Below are positions 12,499-24,165 of a stretch of DNA of 64,000 nt, one piece after another. The stretch's first letter is position 1, and every line of letters begins with the position of its first letter. The notes below the pieces were generated by a model. It saw only the letters and a list, made by a program, of their open reading frames with translations. It had not been told where the DNA came from and searched no databases. The stretch is from Carex sylvatica (Eukaryota > Streptophyta > Magnoliopsida > Poales > Cyperaceae), in NCBI GenBank assembly GCA_964058845.1, contig CAXKVR010000195.1:186001-250000 (forward strand), in the 5' to 3' direction. The translations under genes and the position numbers were made by a program.

Positions 12499-15400
12499 AT
12501 GGCATCTCTATCCGTACCTTCTTCTCCGACCTCTCTCCAGCTCCGGTCTGGACTCAGGTACAAGGGATCCGCTAAATTCTTTCTCAAAATGCGATTTCAG
12601 CCGTCTGATTTGCGGGTTCGGGTGGTTGTGCATTCTCGGCCGTCGGATGGAGAGGGAATCAAGGTGAGATTATGGAGCAATTCGAGTGGGCCTTTGGATG
12701 CCTTTTCGGGCTGGTCTGACAGCAACGGTGGGGATGATGATGATAAGAAGGGGAAGCTTGCAGGTGAGCTTGAGCTTGAGATTTAATTTAATTTTTGTTG
12801 AATTTTGGAATTGTGAGCGGATTAGAGCACTGAATTGACTTGTATGGTTCAATTCTTATGTTCGTTCATGTTGCATTGAGTACAATTGGAAGGTTGGACA
12901 TAACAGTAACCGTAACAGTAACGTAAACTTATATCATATGACTTTTAATTTAAAAGGACTTTTGTAAACTGTTGAAAGTCTATCTTTAATCGGTCTGAGA
13001 TGTTGTTTTCTTTTGTTAGATTTGATATATGTCATGGCTTTGATTTGGCCAGTCTATAATTGCAGATTTGATTGGTTCTTATGTTAAGCTCCAATTCATC
13101 TTTCATTCCAAATTAAAAACTCAATTTAAATAAGAGATGCCAAGAAAGAGCCACATATAAAAAAGGGAAACATTTACATCTTGGGTCACCATGTTACCTA
13201 ATTTTGTACATGTATAATAGCGCATTATAGGTGCCGGTATTTTGCATGGGATACAGTAGCGAATTATAGGTGCTGGTATTATATGAGATGACTTTTTATA
13301 CTCTTTTTAAAGCTAATACACTTCCTTGGTAGTCCACTTTCAGGTGTTATTGGAGCTGCACTAGCGGGAGGACTATTTTTTGCTACTATCGCATTTGCTG
13401 CCTTATCTTTCACTGGGAAAAGTGCAAATGGTACTTACAGATTGTTCAAAATATTATTTTCGCTGATTGATTTTACTTTTTAAAATCAATTTGTTTTCTT
13501 CATACAGGAACAAAAGTGCATATGCAACCACTGACCAGTGAGCAAACAGCTTTGATCTATTCGGATGATGATTCTAAAATTGATACGATAAATAAAGAAT
13601 TTAAGGAAGATATTTCGATCAAAGAAAACTCTGACAGTGATTTAGAGAACAAGACTGAGAAGATTGAAAACATCTCTTCAGAAACCAAGTTGGATTCTTC
13701 GGAAGAGAACACTTTAGATCAGGAAACAGAATTAAATGCTGCTGACAGCTCTGTAATTGAAGAAGATAAACCAGTGATCTTGGATGCTAATGATAAGGCA
13801 CCTGAAACAATCCTTTCTGATTTAGAGAAAAATGAAATTAATCAACCTGAGGAGGATGTAAATCCACAGGAGATATTAAATGCACCTGCAATGGCAGATC
13901 CGCTCCCTGTTGAAATCGTAGCCTCTGAAGTTGTTATACTTGAATCAGGCGATGTTGTAGAAACACAGGAAGTCACTAAAGAAGCTGTTTCACTGGATCA
14001 GCAAGAGACGGTAAACTCTGTTAATGAAGTAGATTCTTTGCAAGAGACTGAGCCGATAAATAAAGAAAAGGCAGGGGGCTCGGTTGATGAAGTTGAGAGA
14101 AGCGAGGTTAACTTTGAAACGACTGAGGGGTCTTTCTCTCGTGCTGGGATCCCGGCACCATCATTACTATCAGCACCTCTTCTGGTACCGCCTGGGAATG
14201 TCCTGGTCCCCGCTGTTGTTGATCAGTCCCAATCTCAGGCTTTTGCAGCTCTTCAAGCTCTGAAGGTATATCTAAAGTTAAAAGAAGCTTGTATATGCTG
14301 GTAATAAACCATGATTGGTACAGAAGTCTAACCAGTTGTTAAGATTCTTGAGATTTATTGAAAGCGTATTTTGCAAATTAATAATTTATCAGGTTATAGA
14401 AGGAACTGCCAAACCAGGTGAATTATGCACTCGCCGTGAATATGCTCGTTGGTTGGTAGCTGCTAGCTCCCTTTCAAGGTATTTTTTTTATTATTTTGAA
14501 TCACATTTAGGCTGAAATGAATAGATTGTTGAAGAACATTACCGAATTTGTTATTTTGACAAAGAAACACAGTTTCCAAAGTGTATCCAGCCATGTATAT
14601 AGAGAATGTGACGGAGCTTGCTTTCGATGATGTCACCCCTGACGACCCAGATTTCTCTTGCATTCAAGGTCTTAAATTTTCTATCCTTATATTTTAGGTT
14701 TTTAACAAGTATATATATAAGTTTCTTGTTTGAGGTTTTTTGTTTAAATTTGCATGGGATAGGCTTAGCAGAAGCTGGACTTCTTTCGAGTAAACTTTCA
14801 ATACTTGAATTGGGTATCACTGACAATGAAGATAAGGATAAGATCCTTTTTTCTCCAGAAAGGTATATATTTGGTAATTGCTTTCATAATATTAATTTTT
14901 TTTTTTTTGGATGTTTTCTTACCAACAGTGCACTTGCAGCCCCCTTTCACGACAAGATCTCATTAGTTGGAAGATGGCTTTGGAGAAACGGTACTTGCCA
15001 GAAATTGACAGAAATGTATGCAAAGGACTCCAGTTTGAATATACTTTGCATTGAGAATTATGTTTTTTGTAATTATTTGGCGTGCTCTTAGATGATTTTT
15101 TTTTTTTTGTAAACAATGAAAACAGGCTTTCTACAAAGCATCCGGATACATAGACATTGATAAAATAAACCCAGATGCGTGGCCTGCTTTAGTGTCTGAC
15201 CTAGCTGCCGGTGAACAGAGCATCAGTGCTCTTGCATTTGGTACACTCTTCTAAATATCATTCTTTCATTTTTTTCTGTTGCACATTGTCTTGCACAAGG
15301 AATTAATGCACTGTAATATTTTTCTGCAAATTTGCAATAGGTTACACCAGATTATTCCAATCTGGTAAGCCTGTAACCAAGGGACAAGCTGCCATTGCTT

Positions 15401-17153
15401 TGTCTACCGGTGAATCTTATGAGGTTGTAAATGAAGAATTAGCACGCATAGAAGCGGAAGCTCTAGCCGAGTCAGCTGTCAATGCACACACTGCCTTAGT
15501 TGCTCAAGTCGAAAAGGATCTAAATGCAGCATATGAGAATGATCTTGCAAAAGAGAGAGAAAAGGTAGAGATGCTTGAGAAATTGGCTGAGGAGGCAAGA
15601 TTAGAGTTGAGAAAATTAAAGGAAGAGAGGGAGGAGCAGGATAATACAATAGCAATGGGTCGTGCAGCTGTGGAGTCTGAAATGGAAGTGTTTTTGAAAT
15701 TGAAGCATAATTTGGAGAAGGAACTGGAGGGAGTCATGAGCAAAAAAATGGAGGTATCCTTTGAGCGGGAAAGGGTCAATAAACTGAGGCAGGAGATAGA
15801 AAATGAGAACCAATCAATTGTACAGCTTAAATATGATTTGGAAGTTGAGAGGAAAGCCTTGGCCATGGCCAGGTAGCATCCAGTTCACATTTACTGAAAT
15901 ACCCTTCATTGCATCAACATTTACTGAAATACCCTTCATTACTGAAATATGACTTGGAAGTTGAGAGGAAAGGGTCAATAACCTAAACCCTAAACCCTAA
16001 ACCCTAAAACAAGGAATAAAGCAAGAATAGAGCTAATCCCAAATTTGAGAATGGTAGCTAACCTAACTTTTTGGTTAGGTTAGTAGAATAGTGAGCTAAC
16101 CCATATAAGACAAACAAAGAATAGTGGGTCAGTGCTATTCTTGCTCCATCCAAACAACGAATAGCTCAAAAGAATAGTGCTATTTTCGAGTTAGTGCTAT
16201 TCTTGCTCCATCCAAACGCACCTACAAGTTAACCTTTTTCTTTAGGGTGTCAACGGATAGGAAACGGGTTGGGTGGAAGCATTTTCATGTCCTTATCCGC
16301 TAATGAGAAAAAAACTTTACCCTTGATCGTACCCAATAAGCTAATAAAAAAACCTTACCCATACATGTCTAATTGAATATGGTCCGGGTTGGGTAAACAG
16401 ATAAAAGGGTGCCACTGAATAGATATATATGAGCCCTGAATAAAACTATATCATATCATGCATCATCCCTATCTAATTATATAGATCTATAATTCTCTAT
16501 ATATAATTTTATTTTTGATATTACCGTATAGTAAATAGTCTTTACCCATACATCCGTTATGTTAACGAAAAAACAACTTTACCTTACCTGTACCAGATAA
16601 GCTAATGAAAATAATCTTACCCATACCCGTCTTATCAAATACAATATGGACTGGGTAAATGGATAAAAGGGTACCATTGACACCCCGATTATTTTTTATG
16701 TGCTTTATCAGAGCATGGGCAGAAGACGAGGCGAAAAGAGCGAGAGAACAGGCACGAGCTTTGGAGGAAGCGAGATCTCACTGGGAGCAACGAGGCATTA
16801 AAGTAGTGGTTCAAGACGAAGAACTCCAAGACGATACGTCAGCAGGCATCTCTTGGATTTCTGCCGGAGAAACCTCTCCAACGGAGACAAAAGGAGTTTC
16901 GGTTCAGGAGAAGGTTAAAGAGAAAATTGAAATGTTGAAGGCTAATATTTCACATAAGAGAGTTGAGTTAATTGCTGCTTTTGAGAGGCTCAGAGAGAAG
17001 ATCCTCTCTCTAGTTGCTGTTTTGAAAGAACGAGCAGCTGAGAAGTTGAAGCGTGGTGCCGAGGTTTGGGCTGGGGTCAGTGAGAAGGCAAAGAGAGTAA
17101 TTGAAGATTGCAAGGGAGGAGTGGAGAAAATCACACAGAAGCCCAAATCATAG
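12499..17153 (+). CDS. SLH-like repeat, coiled-coil protein, chloroplast-type (ten exons)
   Basis: Exons: 12499-12763, 13344-13430, 13508-14265, 14393-14478, 14565-14668, 14763-14862, 14940-15015, 15126-15240, 15341-15872, 16712-17153. All introns are GT-AG and all phases match, giving 854 residues. The N-terminus is Ser/Arg-rich like a plastid transit peptide. Exon 2 encodes a hydrophobic Gly/Ala segment (about residues 89-112). Exon 3 is an acidic low-complexity linker (118-330). Exons 4-9 encode SLH-like repeats (about 365-550; RREYARWLVAASSLSR and YTRLFQSGKPVTKGQ). Exons 9-10 encode a long charged coiled coil (560-740) and a helical tail. It resembles the Arabidopsis AT5G23890/AT5G52410 family, whose members are annotated loosely and whose role is not settled. 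SLH repeats usually anchor to envelope polymers; thylakoid or envelope attachment here is inferred. The frame is unbroken. Confidence 0.9.
15943..16009 (+). repeat. Scrambled exon copy plus telomere repeats in intron 9
   Basis: Intron 9 (15873-16711) begins with a 24-bp tandem phrase 'acatttactgaaataccctt' (15886-15940). At 15943-15981 it then joins two pieces of the upstream exon: one matching 15829-15856 and one matching 15768-15782, in changed order. Nearly four CCCTAAA units follow (15982-16009). This looks like templated filler DNA left by double-strand-break repair. Confidence 0.7.
16245..16685. mobile_element. MITE with GGGTGTCAA/TTGACACCC ends, in intron 9
   Basis: 441 bp starting GGGTGTCAACGGAT and ending CATTGACACCC. 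Inside, 'accttacccatacatgtct' and 'gggtaaacagataaaagggt'-type phrases occur in two copies. The ends resemble hAT-type MITEs of plants; no clear TSD was identified. The right end lies 26 bp before the exon 10 acceptor at 16711, so it forms part of the functional splice region. A related copy lies at 23160-23747 in reverse orientation. Confidence 0.6.
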
Positions 17154-17799
17154 TCTCTTTGTGAACTTCATGATGTCAATTATATATTTTTTTGTTACCA
17201 AGGAAACATAAATAATCTGTTTTTGTAGTGAGATTAGAAGATGCCTGAGATGGTGTTTTCTTGGCATTTTGTCAAAGTCCACATTTCAATGTAAACTGGT
17301 GTGACATCTTAAATAAGATCGACAGTAGTAATTTATTGCAGTTGATTTCCAAATATATTCTGTTTAGATCTGGACAGTCAGATTAGAATCCTCACGAATA
17401 TTAAAGGTGGGATCTGTGTATTTCAATTCGGCATGTCCTTCTGTTCTTTGATAATTTGATTATCCTGGCTTACCTTCTGTTCTTTGATAATTTCAACCAC
17501 TTGTAGCATCAATATAAAAACATGCTTTTGCTATCTTGCATCGGTTGCCATCATTTACAAGTTCGATATGGTCATATGGCAGTGGTGAGGGCTTAATTTG
17601 GAAAGTTATATTTATATGGTCAAATTATACTGAAATCATTTTTAGTTTTGTTGTGCATAATTCGGACAATTTATTTACCGATACAAATAAATAAAGGCAA
17701 ATTCTGGAATGGATGAAAAATATTTTGAACCGTTCATTTACCCACGATCGAACGGTTCAGATAATTTGCAGGGTAAAAAACTCCGTTAGTCTGTCTAAT
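17154..17799 (+). other. 3' flank of the 12499 gene
   Basis: No reading frame is supported. The 3' untranslated region must lie in the first few hundred bases; AT-rich stretches around 17185-17215 and 17320-17360 could hold the polyadenylation signal. 17436-17500 contains a 20-bp direct repeat around 'ccttctgttctttgataatt'. Confidence 0.4.
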
Positions 17800-18062
17800 C
17801 GCTCCGTTAACCCTTTCCCACCGAGACGCAACCCGAGAGCCAAACCCCAAACCCTCCCTCCTCTTTGCTCTCTCCCTGCCTCCGCGCCTCTCCGCTGACT
17901 TCAGTCTTCTCTACTTCGTTGGTCGTGTCTCTCTCCCTCTCTCTTCGCCGCCTCTCTCTCTCGCGCCGTCTCCTCTCTCTCGCTCCGTCTCCTCTCTCTC
18001 GCGCCGCCTCTCCTCGCTCGCGCCGCCTCTGTGTCTCTTGGCCTCTGTTGCTACGCCTCAAG
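17800..18062 (+). promoter_or_regulatory. CT-rich 5' leader, probable first exon of a decayed gene
   Basis: A C+T-rich, GC-elevated stretch built on CTCTCTC and CGCCGCCTCTC, with no usable ATG, ends at a donor-like CTCAAG|GTACTA near 18062. This is the usual form of an untranslated first exon in plants. It probably belonged to the LSD1-type zinc-finger locus downstream on the same strand (19338-19623). Confidence 0.45.
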
Positions 18063-19337
18063 GTACTATAGGCCATGGCAAACTAATTTTCCTGCCTCAT
18101 GCATTTCATCTTTAAACCTAGGTGATGATACCATGAGTATAATTCTAACTGATATGATGAAATCCTTGTTGTTTATTGATATAATTCTTGTTGGGTATAG
18201 GAATTAAGATTCTTAAACGATACTTGAACTGAAAATTTCTATTGATTTTAGATTTGAATTTTTCAATATTCAGGTGTGTATTTAGATGGTGGTATCAATA
18301 GTAATACTTGATTTTCAATGAACATAAAAGTTTTTTTCTTTGCTGCTTCTTAATTAATCAGATCTTATTCATCAGGTCTTGTGCTGTATCAGTAGTAGTG
18401 AAACTGTATGAAATTATTTAAAAGGGTTGACAACCTTTAACCAAGGCTTGGGCTTTTATGCATCTCATATAATGTGCATTTTCCTATATTGTGTTGTATA
18501 CATCTTAGATCTATTACTGATGGTTTGTAGTAACTTGTAGATGTTTCAGGTGCTACTTGCTTCTAGTGACCTAATGACTCAGTATCTAGTCTAAAGCTTC
18601 AGCCCAAAGGCAAATCATTTGTTCTGACTTTTTGGGATAATAAGGTAAATAAACGTAAAATAATGTAATTATTAATTTTTGCTGTAGGTAAGCTTCAGTG
18701 CTTTGCAATGCACCAATCCTCTTGTGTTTTGGCTCGATCTTGAAATTTGTTATTCTAACATTGGATTAGGTTGCTCAATTTAATCTACATATCGAAATGT
18801 TGTAGGAAACCAAGTTACTGGTGGAACTGTTGCCCTCTTGAAAGTATGTTTATGGTTTAGCCCGTTTTTTTTTCCTTCTTTCTTTTCTAGCTTTGGCCCT
18901 TCATTCAGTTCCAGTTAGGTTAGTTGATCGATGCCAAGTTCATTTGTCTAGCCACTAAAACCTCACAATTAATTACAAACCCTGCAGTTTGATGGTCTTT
19001 TTTTTTTTGTTTAAGTTCAGTTTGCCCAAAAGTTAGGTCATTAAATTTTGTATTGGTCAACATACAAAAGTTTGAACTTGATGGGGGAAAGTGCTGTGTG
19101 GTACTGTACGTGCTATGGATCTGATATATCCCTCCACAGATTACCGCACACCAAGTGCTGCCAAAAGCTACCATAGCTACACAAGGACTGGTTATTAATT
19201 TTCAATTATATTTTTGATTGATTTTTTTAAATATGCACCGACATGAACTGTGTTTGTACCAGTATGCTTTAATTTATTGTAAATTAACTGGTAATTCATT
19301 ACTTCACAGTGAACCGATAAGAATGCCTAGTAAATAG
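18063..19337 (+). other. Intron-like AT/T-rich spacer
   Basis: The region is T-rich on the plus strand and lacks long frames, which suits introns of the putative LSD1-type locus. Several AG/GT pairs are present, but I could not support any coding exon here. Confidence 0.35.
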
Positions 19338-19623
19338 TGTGCAGTGGTTGTACAACTCTTCTTATTACCCAGCTGGAGCCCCCACTGTGCAATGCGGAGC
19401 ATGTAACACGGCCACAACAGTATATCCTCAAGGTAACTTAGAAGTTAATATATATTTCTAGGTTTCTAGACTGGGATTTGAACCTAAATTCAACAAATGA
19501 AAATTTTAGGTGGAGGCATGGATCAGATTGTTTGTGCTGGCTGCCGAACTCCGCTAATGTACAATCGTGGCACGACAAGTGTTAGGTGTGCTTGGTGTCA
19601 GACTATAACTCTTGTTACTACAA
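19338..19623 (+). pseudogene. LSD1-type zinc-finger gene fragment (two fingers)
   Basis: Two exons (19338-19432 and 19510-19623) are joined by a GT-AG intron with matching phase. The first encodes CSGCTTLL, then in another frame YPAGAPTVQCGACNTATTV. Together these form one LSD1 finger (CX2CX4LX1YPxGAxxVxCxxC) broken by a one-base deletion at about 19362, exactly where the usual Met codon stands. The second encodes an unbroken finger, IVCAGCRTPLMYNRGTTSVR, then CAWCQ. LSD1/LOL proteins are nuclear and cytoplasmic scaffolds limiting cell death and binding bZIP or metacaspase partners. The intron position after finger 1 agrees with that family. No start exon or third finger was found, so a pseudogene is most likely. 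Confidence 0.65.
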
Positions 19624-20595
19624 GTATCACACAACTAGATCAAAACATTTTTTTTTTCTTTTTTCAAATGTGAAAAATGTGGGCTGCTTGTAGACAACTA
19701 GTTGGTTTGTAAATGTAGGTGGAAGTTCTGGACCCAAACATTGATTGTTTTTATGATAAAATTTATTGTAGTTATCTTTTATGTTTTTTTTTTTGTGACA
19801 CACACACACCCCTTTTTCTTGTTCTGAGTAAGAACTATGAACCAATTAATGTGTGTCTCAATGGCTTACTTTGTAGATTGTACAATGCAAATTATGTCCA
19901 AATTAACCCTACTAACTCAGCATAGTTTAATAATGTGGTACTTAGATATCTTTATTTGTTTATTGAAAAGGATCAGACCACTTGGTACTTATCTTTATCT
20001 CTTTCAGTTTCGAAAGCTTGTTTTTTTCTAACTAGTACTACTATCTTTGTGATGCCAGTTAGACACTGATCTGCACCTTAAAAGAGGCTTCGGATGTGGA
20101 AATAGGTCTAGTAAAGGATTTGGAAGACATTCTAAGCATTGGTGATTCCATATGAATGAGGAAGATAAGAAGGTTAGTGGATATTAAAAAGAAATTACCA
20201 GTTAAAAGAAATTGTGTGATTTTTTCATTTTTTTTTTTCAAAGGACATACAACATATCTCTTGTTTTGCATGGTTTTGTTTTTTAATATTCTGGTGGGTG
20301 TTTTGATGAGCATACAGTCATACAAAGTAATGTTTTTCCACTTAATAGGTTTTAGTTGCTGTGACTTTTGGAGTCGGATCCTGATTAATTTTTGTGCTTG
20401 TCAGAATTTACCAAATAATAGCATGGTCCAATTATTAAACCCTCTATAGTGAAAATAGGTTTTCTGGCTTGAATTAGACCATATATCTTATGGTTTAATT
20501 AGCTATCAGACTGGTTTAGCTTATGCTTGTCAGAACATAAAGCATTTACCTGATATTTTCAGATTTTCGGCCATGGATATCATGTAGTGTTATGA
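19624..20595 (+). other. Spacer with poly-T runs
   Basis: No coding sequence is supported. Long T runs (for example 19645-19665, 19788-19798, 20220-20240) and a short AC repeat at 19800-19808 are the only structures seen. Confidence 0.35.
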
Positions 20596-20787
20596 TTACT
20601 GGTACAGCTGGTAAGAGATTCAACAACCATAATTATTGATGGATCATGGGCATCAACAACAATTGCAGGTATGTGCATGATCATTTCTGATAAGCACGGC
20701 CAAATCCACAATGCGCAATGCAGGTTCCTAAATGCACAAGACCCAATGGAGGTGAAGGCTCTGGCTCTATACCAGGCAATACAATAG
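20596..20787 (+). pseudogene. RNase H-like (RVT_3) domain fragment
   Basis: The frame reads IIIDGSWAS, then GMCMIISDKHGQI, then LNAQDPMEVKALALYQAIQ and a stop. This is the first half of a plant RNase H-like domain of the RVT_3 type. It has the DGSW motif carrying the first catalytic Asp and the EVKALAL motif carrying the catalytic Glu. Such domains occur in LINE-derived and stand-alone plant proteins and cleave RNA in RNA-DNA hybrids. The downstream half with the remaining Asp residues is missing and the upstream frame is closed at 20593, so this is a relic. Confidence 0.7.
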
Positions 20788-22140
20788 ATAAAGACCATGA
20801 CAGTAAAAAATAACCCGGCACAATACACCATCTTTTCATTTTGTATTTTCTTCCTTTTATTTTTGCTTTTAGTAGCGTTTCGTAGATAGTTTACCTTTTC
20901 AGGTTTCTATTAAGCTCATGTAGGAGTTTATGTAAGATTTTCATTTGTTATAAATCAAGCATGCCTATGGGCTTCAATTAAAAAAATGGATTACTGTTTC
21001 AGTCTGGAATGCTCTAATTTTAATAATTTGTTTAGCAGATTTGGCATCTTTGTTGTAATTTTGATCTTTTTCAGGGTTAGATTAGTGAGAATTGAGAAGG
21101 TTTGCCAGAATGACTACATTTCTCAGGTTTTTGTTTATTGTGGTTTAGATCGGATGGGAATGAGATCCGGTGCTCTTCAAATCCCTGCTATTCCCTACTC
21201 TTCTCTATCTCTCTCTTCTGTCTCTCTGCTCTCTTTCTCTCTCCTCCTCTTTGAAGAGAGAGAGAGAAAAAGAAATAATAGTAGTGTCCTACTTTTCACT
21301 TGAGAAAAAAAGTGAATGTTGATCCAGATCAGATAATGGCATGGTGCATCTAGTTACGGAACTACGCAAGATGACTATGGATTATGAGAGAATATACAAA
21401 ATTTGTTATATATTTAGATGTGACTGTATTATTGTAGTGTGAATCCTAATAACAAGCTATAATTAGGTCATTGTTCAATTATTCTATCATTGACCGAAAT
21501 TCTCATGTTGTTTTGCTTCTCTCTTTTTTGTATAATTTTTTTTCTCTTTTACTAGTAAATAAGGAAAATTTTGACATGTTTCATTCTTTTCAATTATTAG
21601 TTTGATATTTTCAAACTTAATTTGATTATTCTCTCTTTATAAATGTTGTGCTGGAGAACATGTCACGCTGTATAAATTTCTCATTTATGAAAAATAAATT
21701 TACATTTTTCAAGAAATATATTTATAAGATTACTATCTTTAGTTCAAGAGTCTCATAGAACAAGTTATTTTTATAACCTTAATGTATGTATAGTAGAACA
21801 ATACTAATTATAATTATTAGATACGAACTCTCGCATTATTTTGACACATTTATTAAATGTGTTGTAGACTTACAGTTATATTTCTTGTATACATAAAGAA
21901 TTAACAAAATTTATAACATTGTACATAAATAAGGAATAATTTCAGCTTAATATGATAACTAGTATTATATTTAGTAATTAAACACAATATTTTTGTATGA
22001 GATATCGTAGGTTCAAAATTCAGATGAAATTTTTTTGTGAATATTTACATGTGAGGAGTTTGTTTTTCATCTTTATTTTAAAAAATAATTGGGCAACTAT
22101 GCATAAACTTTTATCACAAAGATAAAGACAACCTCCAACT
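20788..22140. other. Spacer with CT/GA tract
   Basis: No gene is seen. 21198-21275 is a CT-rich tract ending in a GA run, so it can fold back on itself. The rest is AT-rich. Confidence 0.4.
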
Positions 22141-22149
22141 TTCTTTAGA

Positions 22150-22480
22150 TGAAAAAAATAGAGAGTTGATAACAGTACCTGCGCTACAGTATTCGCGGGG
22201 GACCATCGAAAATTAAATATGGAAAAATAATATTTTGTAGGGATCACACAAACTCCAAAATTGAATTTTTTTTCTTAAAGTATTAATACCTATGCACGGA
22301 AGTATTTATACCTATGCACGAAAGTATTTATAGATATGACATGAACAATTATTCATTGTGTGGGTACTGTAGCATGAAAATAACAGTACCTGTAGTACAA
22401 TATCTGCACTGTACCCGTGGGGGACCACCGAAAATTAAATATAGAAATATAACTTGTTACAAGGACTGCAAAATCTCCAC
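22150..22480. repeat. Diverged direct repeat of about 230 bp
   Basis: The phrase 'aacagtacctg...gggggaccatcgaaaattaaatat' (22168-22225) recurs at 22380-22442, each followed by a similar 'ctccaca/aactcca...tttttttc' tail. Between them 'taaagtatttatacctatgcacg' is itself doubled (22280-22330). This is two units of a decayed tandem repeat; no coding capacity. Confidence 0.55.
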
Positions 22481-22786
22481 AATTTTTTTCCTAAACTATT
22501 AATAACTATACAATTTTATCTTTCAAATGAGATCCATGATGACGTATTTTTAGACTCGTCGTCGCACAAATATTTATATATATACTTGCAAGTAGTTTTT
22601 ACATATGACACTGAAAGTATTAATATCTATTATTGAAAATATTTATACTTGTATACTAAAGTATTTATACGTATGAGGTCAACTATTTTTGTTAGAGGAA
22701 AGTTAACACGGAAATGATTGAGAAACTCAAAAAAAGATAATCATAACAAGTTACGCATTAAAGTATTAATATTTTTTTTTTAAATG

Positions 22787-23026
22787 TCAATCGGTCAAAA
22801 TTAGAAGGTCAATAAATTAATTTTAATGCATTCAATTTTTAAATATTTTTTGACCGCTTGAATATACTAAATTAATTCGAATGTTTAAAATTTTCACATG
22901 TAGACGTATCACCCGTAAAGTAGGCGGGTTTTAACAGTTCGGATGCGTCATTTAAAGTCGATTTAACGGGTTTTATACTTGAGTTCACCAAGGAGCTTGG
23001 TGAATTTAAGAACACCCTAGTTCTAC
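22787..23026. mobile_element. Truncated 'GAGTAGAAC' MITE (right part only)
   Basis: It matches the distal 60% of the elements at 10269-10674 and 46794-47198, from 'caatcggtcaaaattagaagg' to the terminal CACCCTAGTTCTACTC. The left terminal arm is absent. Confidence 0.8.
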
Positions 23027-23159
23027 TCATATATATTTCTATGAAGATGATACAATAAATTTTTGTATTTTATTAAATTTTCATAATACAAATTAGTTTG
23101 TATTTTTTTTACTTGTTTTCAAAAATAATTTATCAAAAACATAAATCAAAATATCAATA

Positions 23160-23747
23160 ACACTTTTTTATCCGTTTATCCAACCCGTACTGTATTCGAA
23201 AAGACGAATAAATAGAGTGGAAAAAATGGCACACTGGAGCCGGTTTCGTCACGGCACGGCACGGCATGGATGTCAGATGCGTGCCGTGCCTCGCGTATCT
23301 CGTGCCGTGACCATTCGCGTGTTGTGACCAATTGTTAGCAAAGAAGACACGGCACGGCACGGAACATGGCACAAAACACAGCACGGCACGGAACGGGAGA
23401 AGGTAGGAGACTAGGAGCACCAATTTGGTCACGGCACGACTTGATCACGGCACGCGAGTCACGGCATGACTTGGTCACGGCACACGAGTCACGGCGTGAC
23501 TCGCATGCCGTGACCATTCGCATGTCGTGACCACCCCTCATAATTTTAGTCACGGCACGGTACGTGAAAAATTAACTTGATCACTGCACGGCACGTGACC
23601 AAAGTCACGGCGTGTTAGTCATGATACGGCACGACACAACACGTTTTTTCCACACTACGAATAAGAATAGAGATTTTTTTTCATTTTTATAACCGATACG
23701 AATATAAAAATATCTCCACCCAACCTATATCGTATCCGCTGACACCC
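23160..23747. mobile_element. GGGTGTCA-type MITE carrying a CACGGCACG array
   Basis: The right end, read on the minus strand, starts TTAGGGTGTCAGCGGATA and stays similar to the intron element at 16245 for about 60 bp. The interior is unlike its AT-rich surroundings: 23245-23645 is packed with CACGGCACG and its complement CGTGCCGTG, often in 'GTCACGGCACG' form and in both orientations. The left end is diverged. No protein is supported; open frames here simply read the repeat. Confidence 0.55.
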
Positions 23748-24004
23748 TAACTACTGAGCTTGATTTCCAATCAGCTAAAATCATATCTCCCTCAAAAGAG
23801 AACAATTCAGATTCTACGCTGCATCATTAATACAATTATTCGCGTAGCAAGTCTAAATTCAGTGCCTTACTCTCGTCAATTTTAGCCGCTACATATATTG
23901 ATACATAGAAATGCATACAGAAAATGAATTCAGCGAAAATTTTGTAGCAATGAAATAAACAAAGAAAAACAAGCGCCAAATATATCCGAAAATCAATATC
24001 CCAT
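23748..24004. other. Spacer, no gene seen
   Basis: AT-rich DNA without a supported feature, ending at the C-run of 24029-24041. Confidence 0.3.
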
Positions 24005-24165
24005 GCTGTCCTCTCCGTCTCTCCCACTCCCCCCCCCCCCCGTTCCGCTGTTTCTCTCTCTAAGCCCAATCGATCACCGAGCACAAACCCTCCCCCACTG
24101 TCTCTCTCTCAGGACCGAGCACCTACCGGGTTGCCGCTTCATTTCGTACTTTCCGTAAGCCATTA
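24005..24165 (+). promoter_or_regulatory. CT/C-rich 5' leader-like segment
   Basis: Pyrimidine-rich DNA with C11-C12 and TCTCTCTC tracts runs to a donor-like TTCC|GTAAGC near 24154. It looks like an untranslated first exon followed by an intron. The only coding relic downstream on this strand is the primase exon at 25252, so it may be the old start of that gene. Confidence 0.35.

Noticed and set aside
15504..15866. Minus-strand Ser/Leu-rich frame
   Set aside because: It is antisense to the coiled-coil exon 9 of the intact gene.
16008..16230. Second MITE upstream of the one at 16245, around an 'aacctaac...gttaggtt' hairpin
   Set aside because: Repeated phrases such as 'tgctattcttgctccatccaaac' are clear, but no ends or TSD could be fixed.
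17807..18076. Minus-strand Arg/Glu-rich frame
   Set aside because: It is the antisense reading of a CT-rich 5' leader.
23154..23553. Two minus-strand Cys/Arg-rich frames
   Set aside because: They translate the CACGGCACG array in two frames; not coding.
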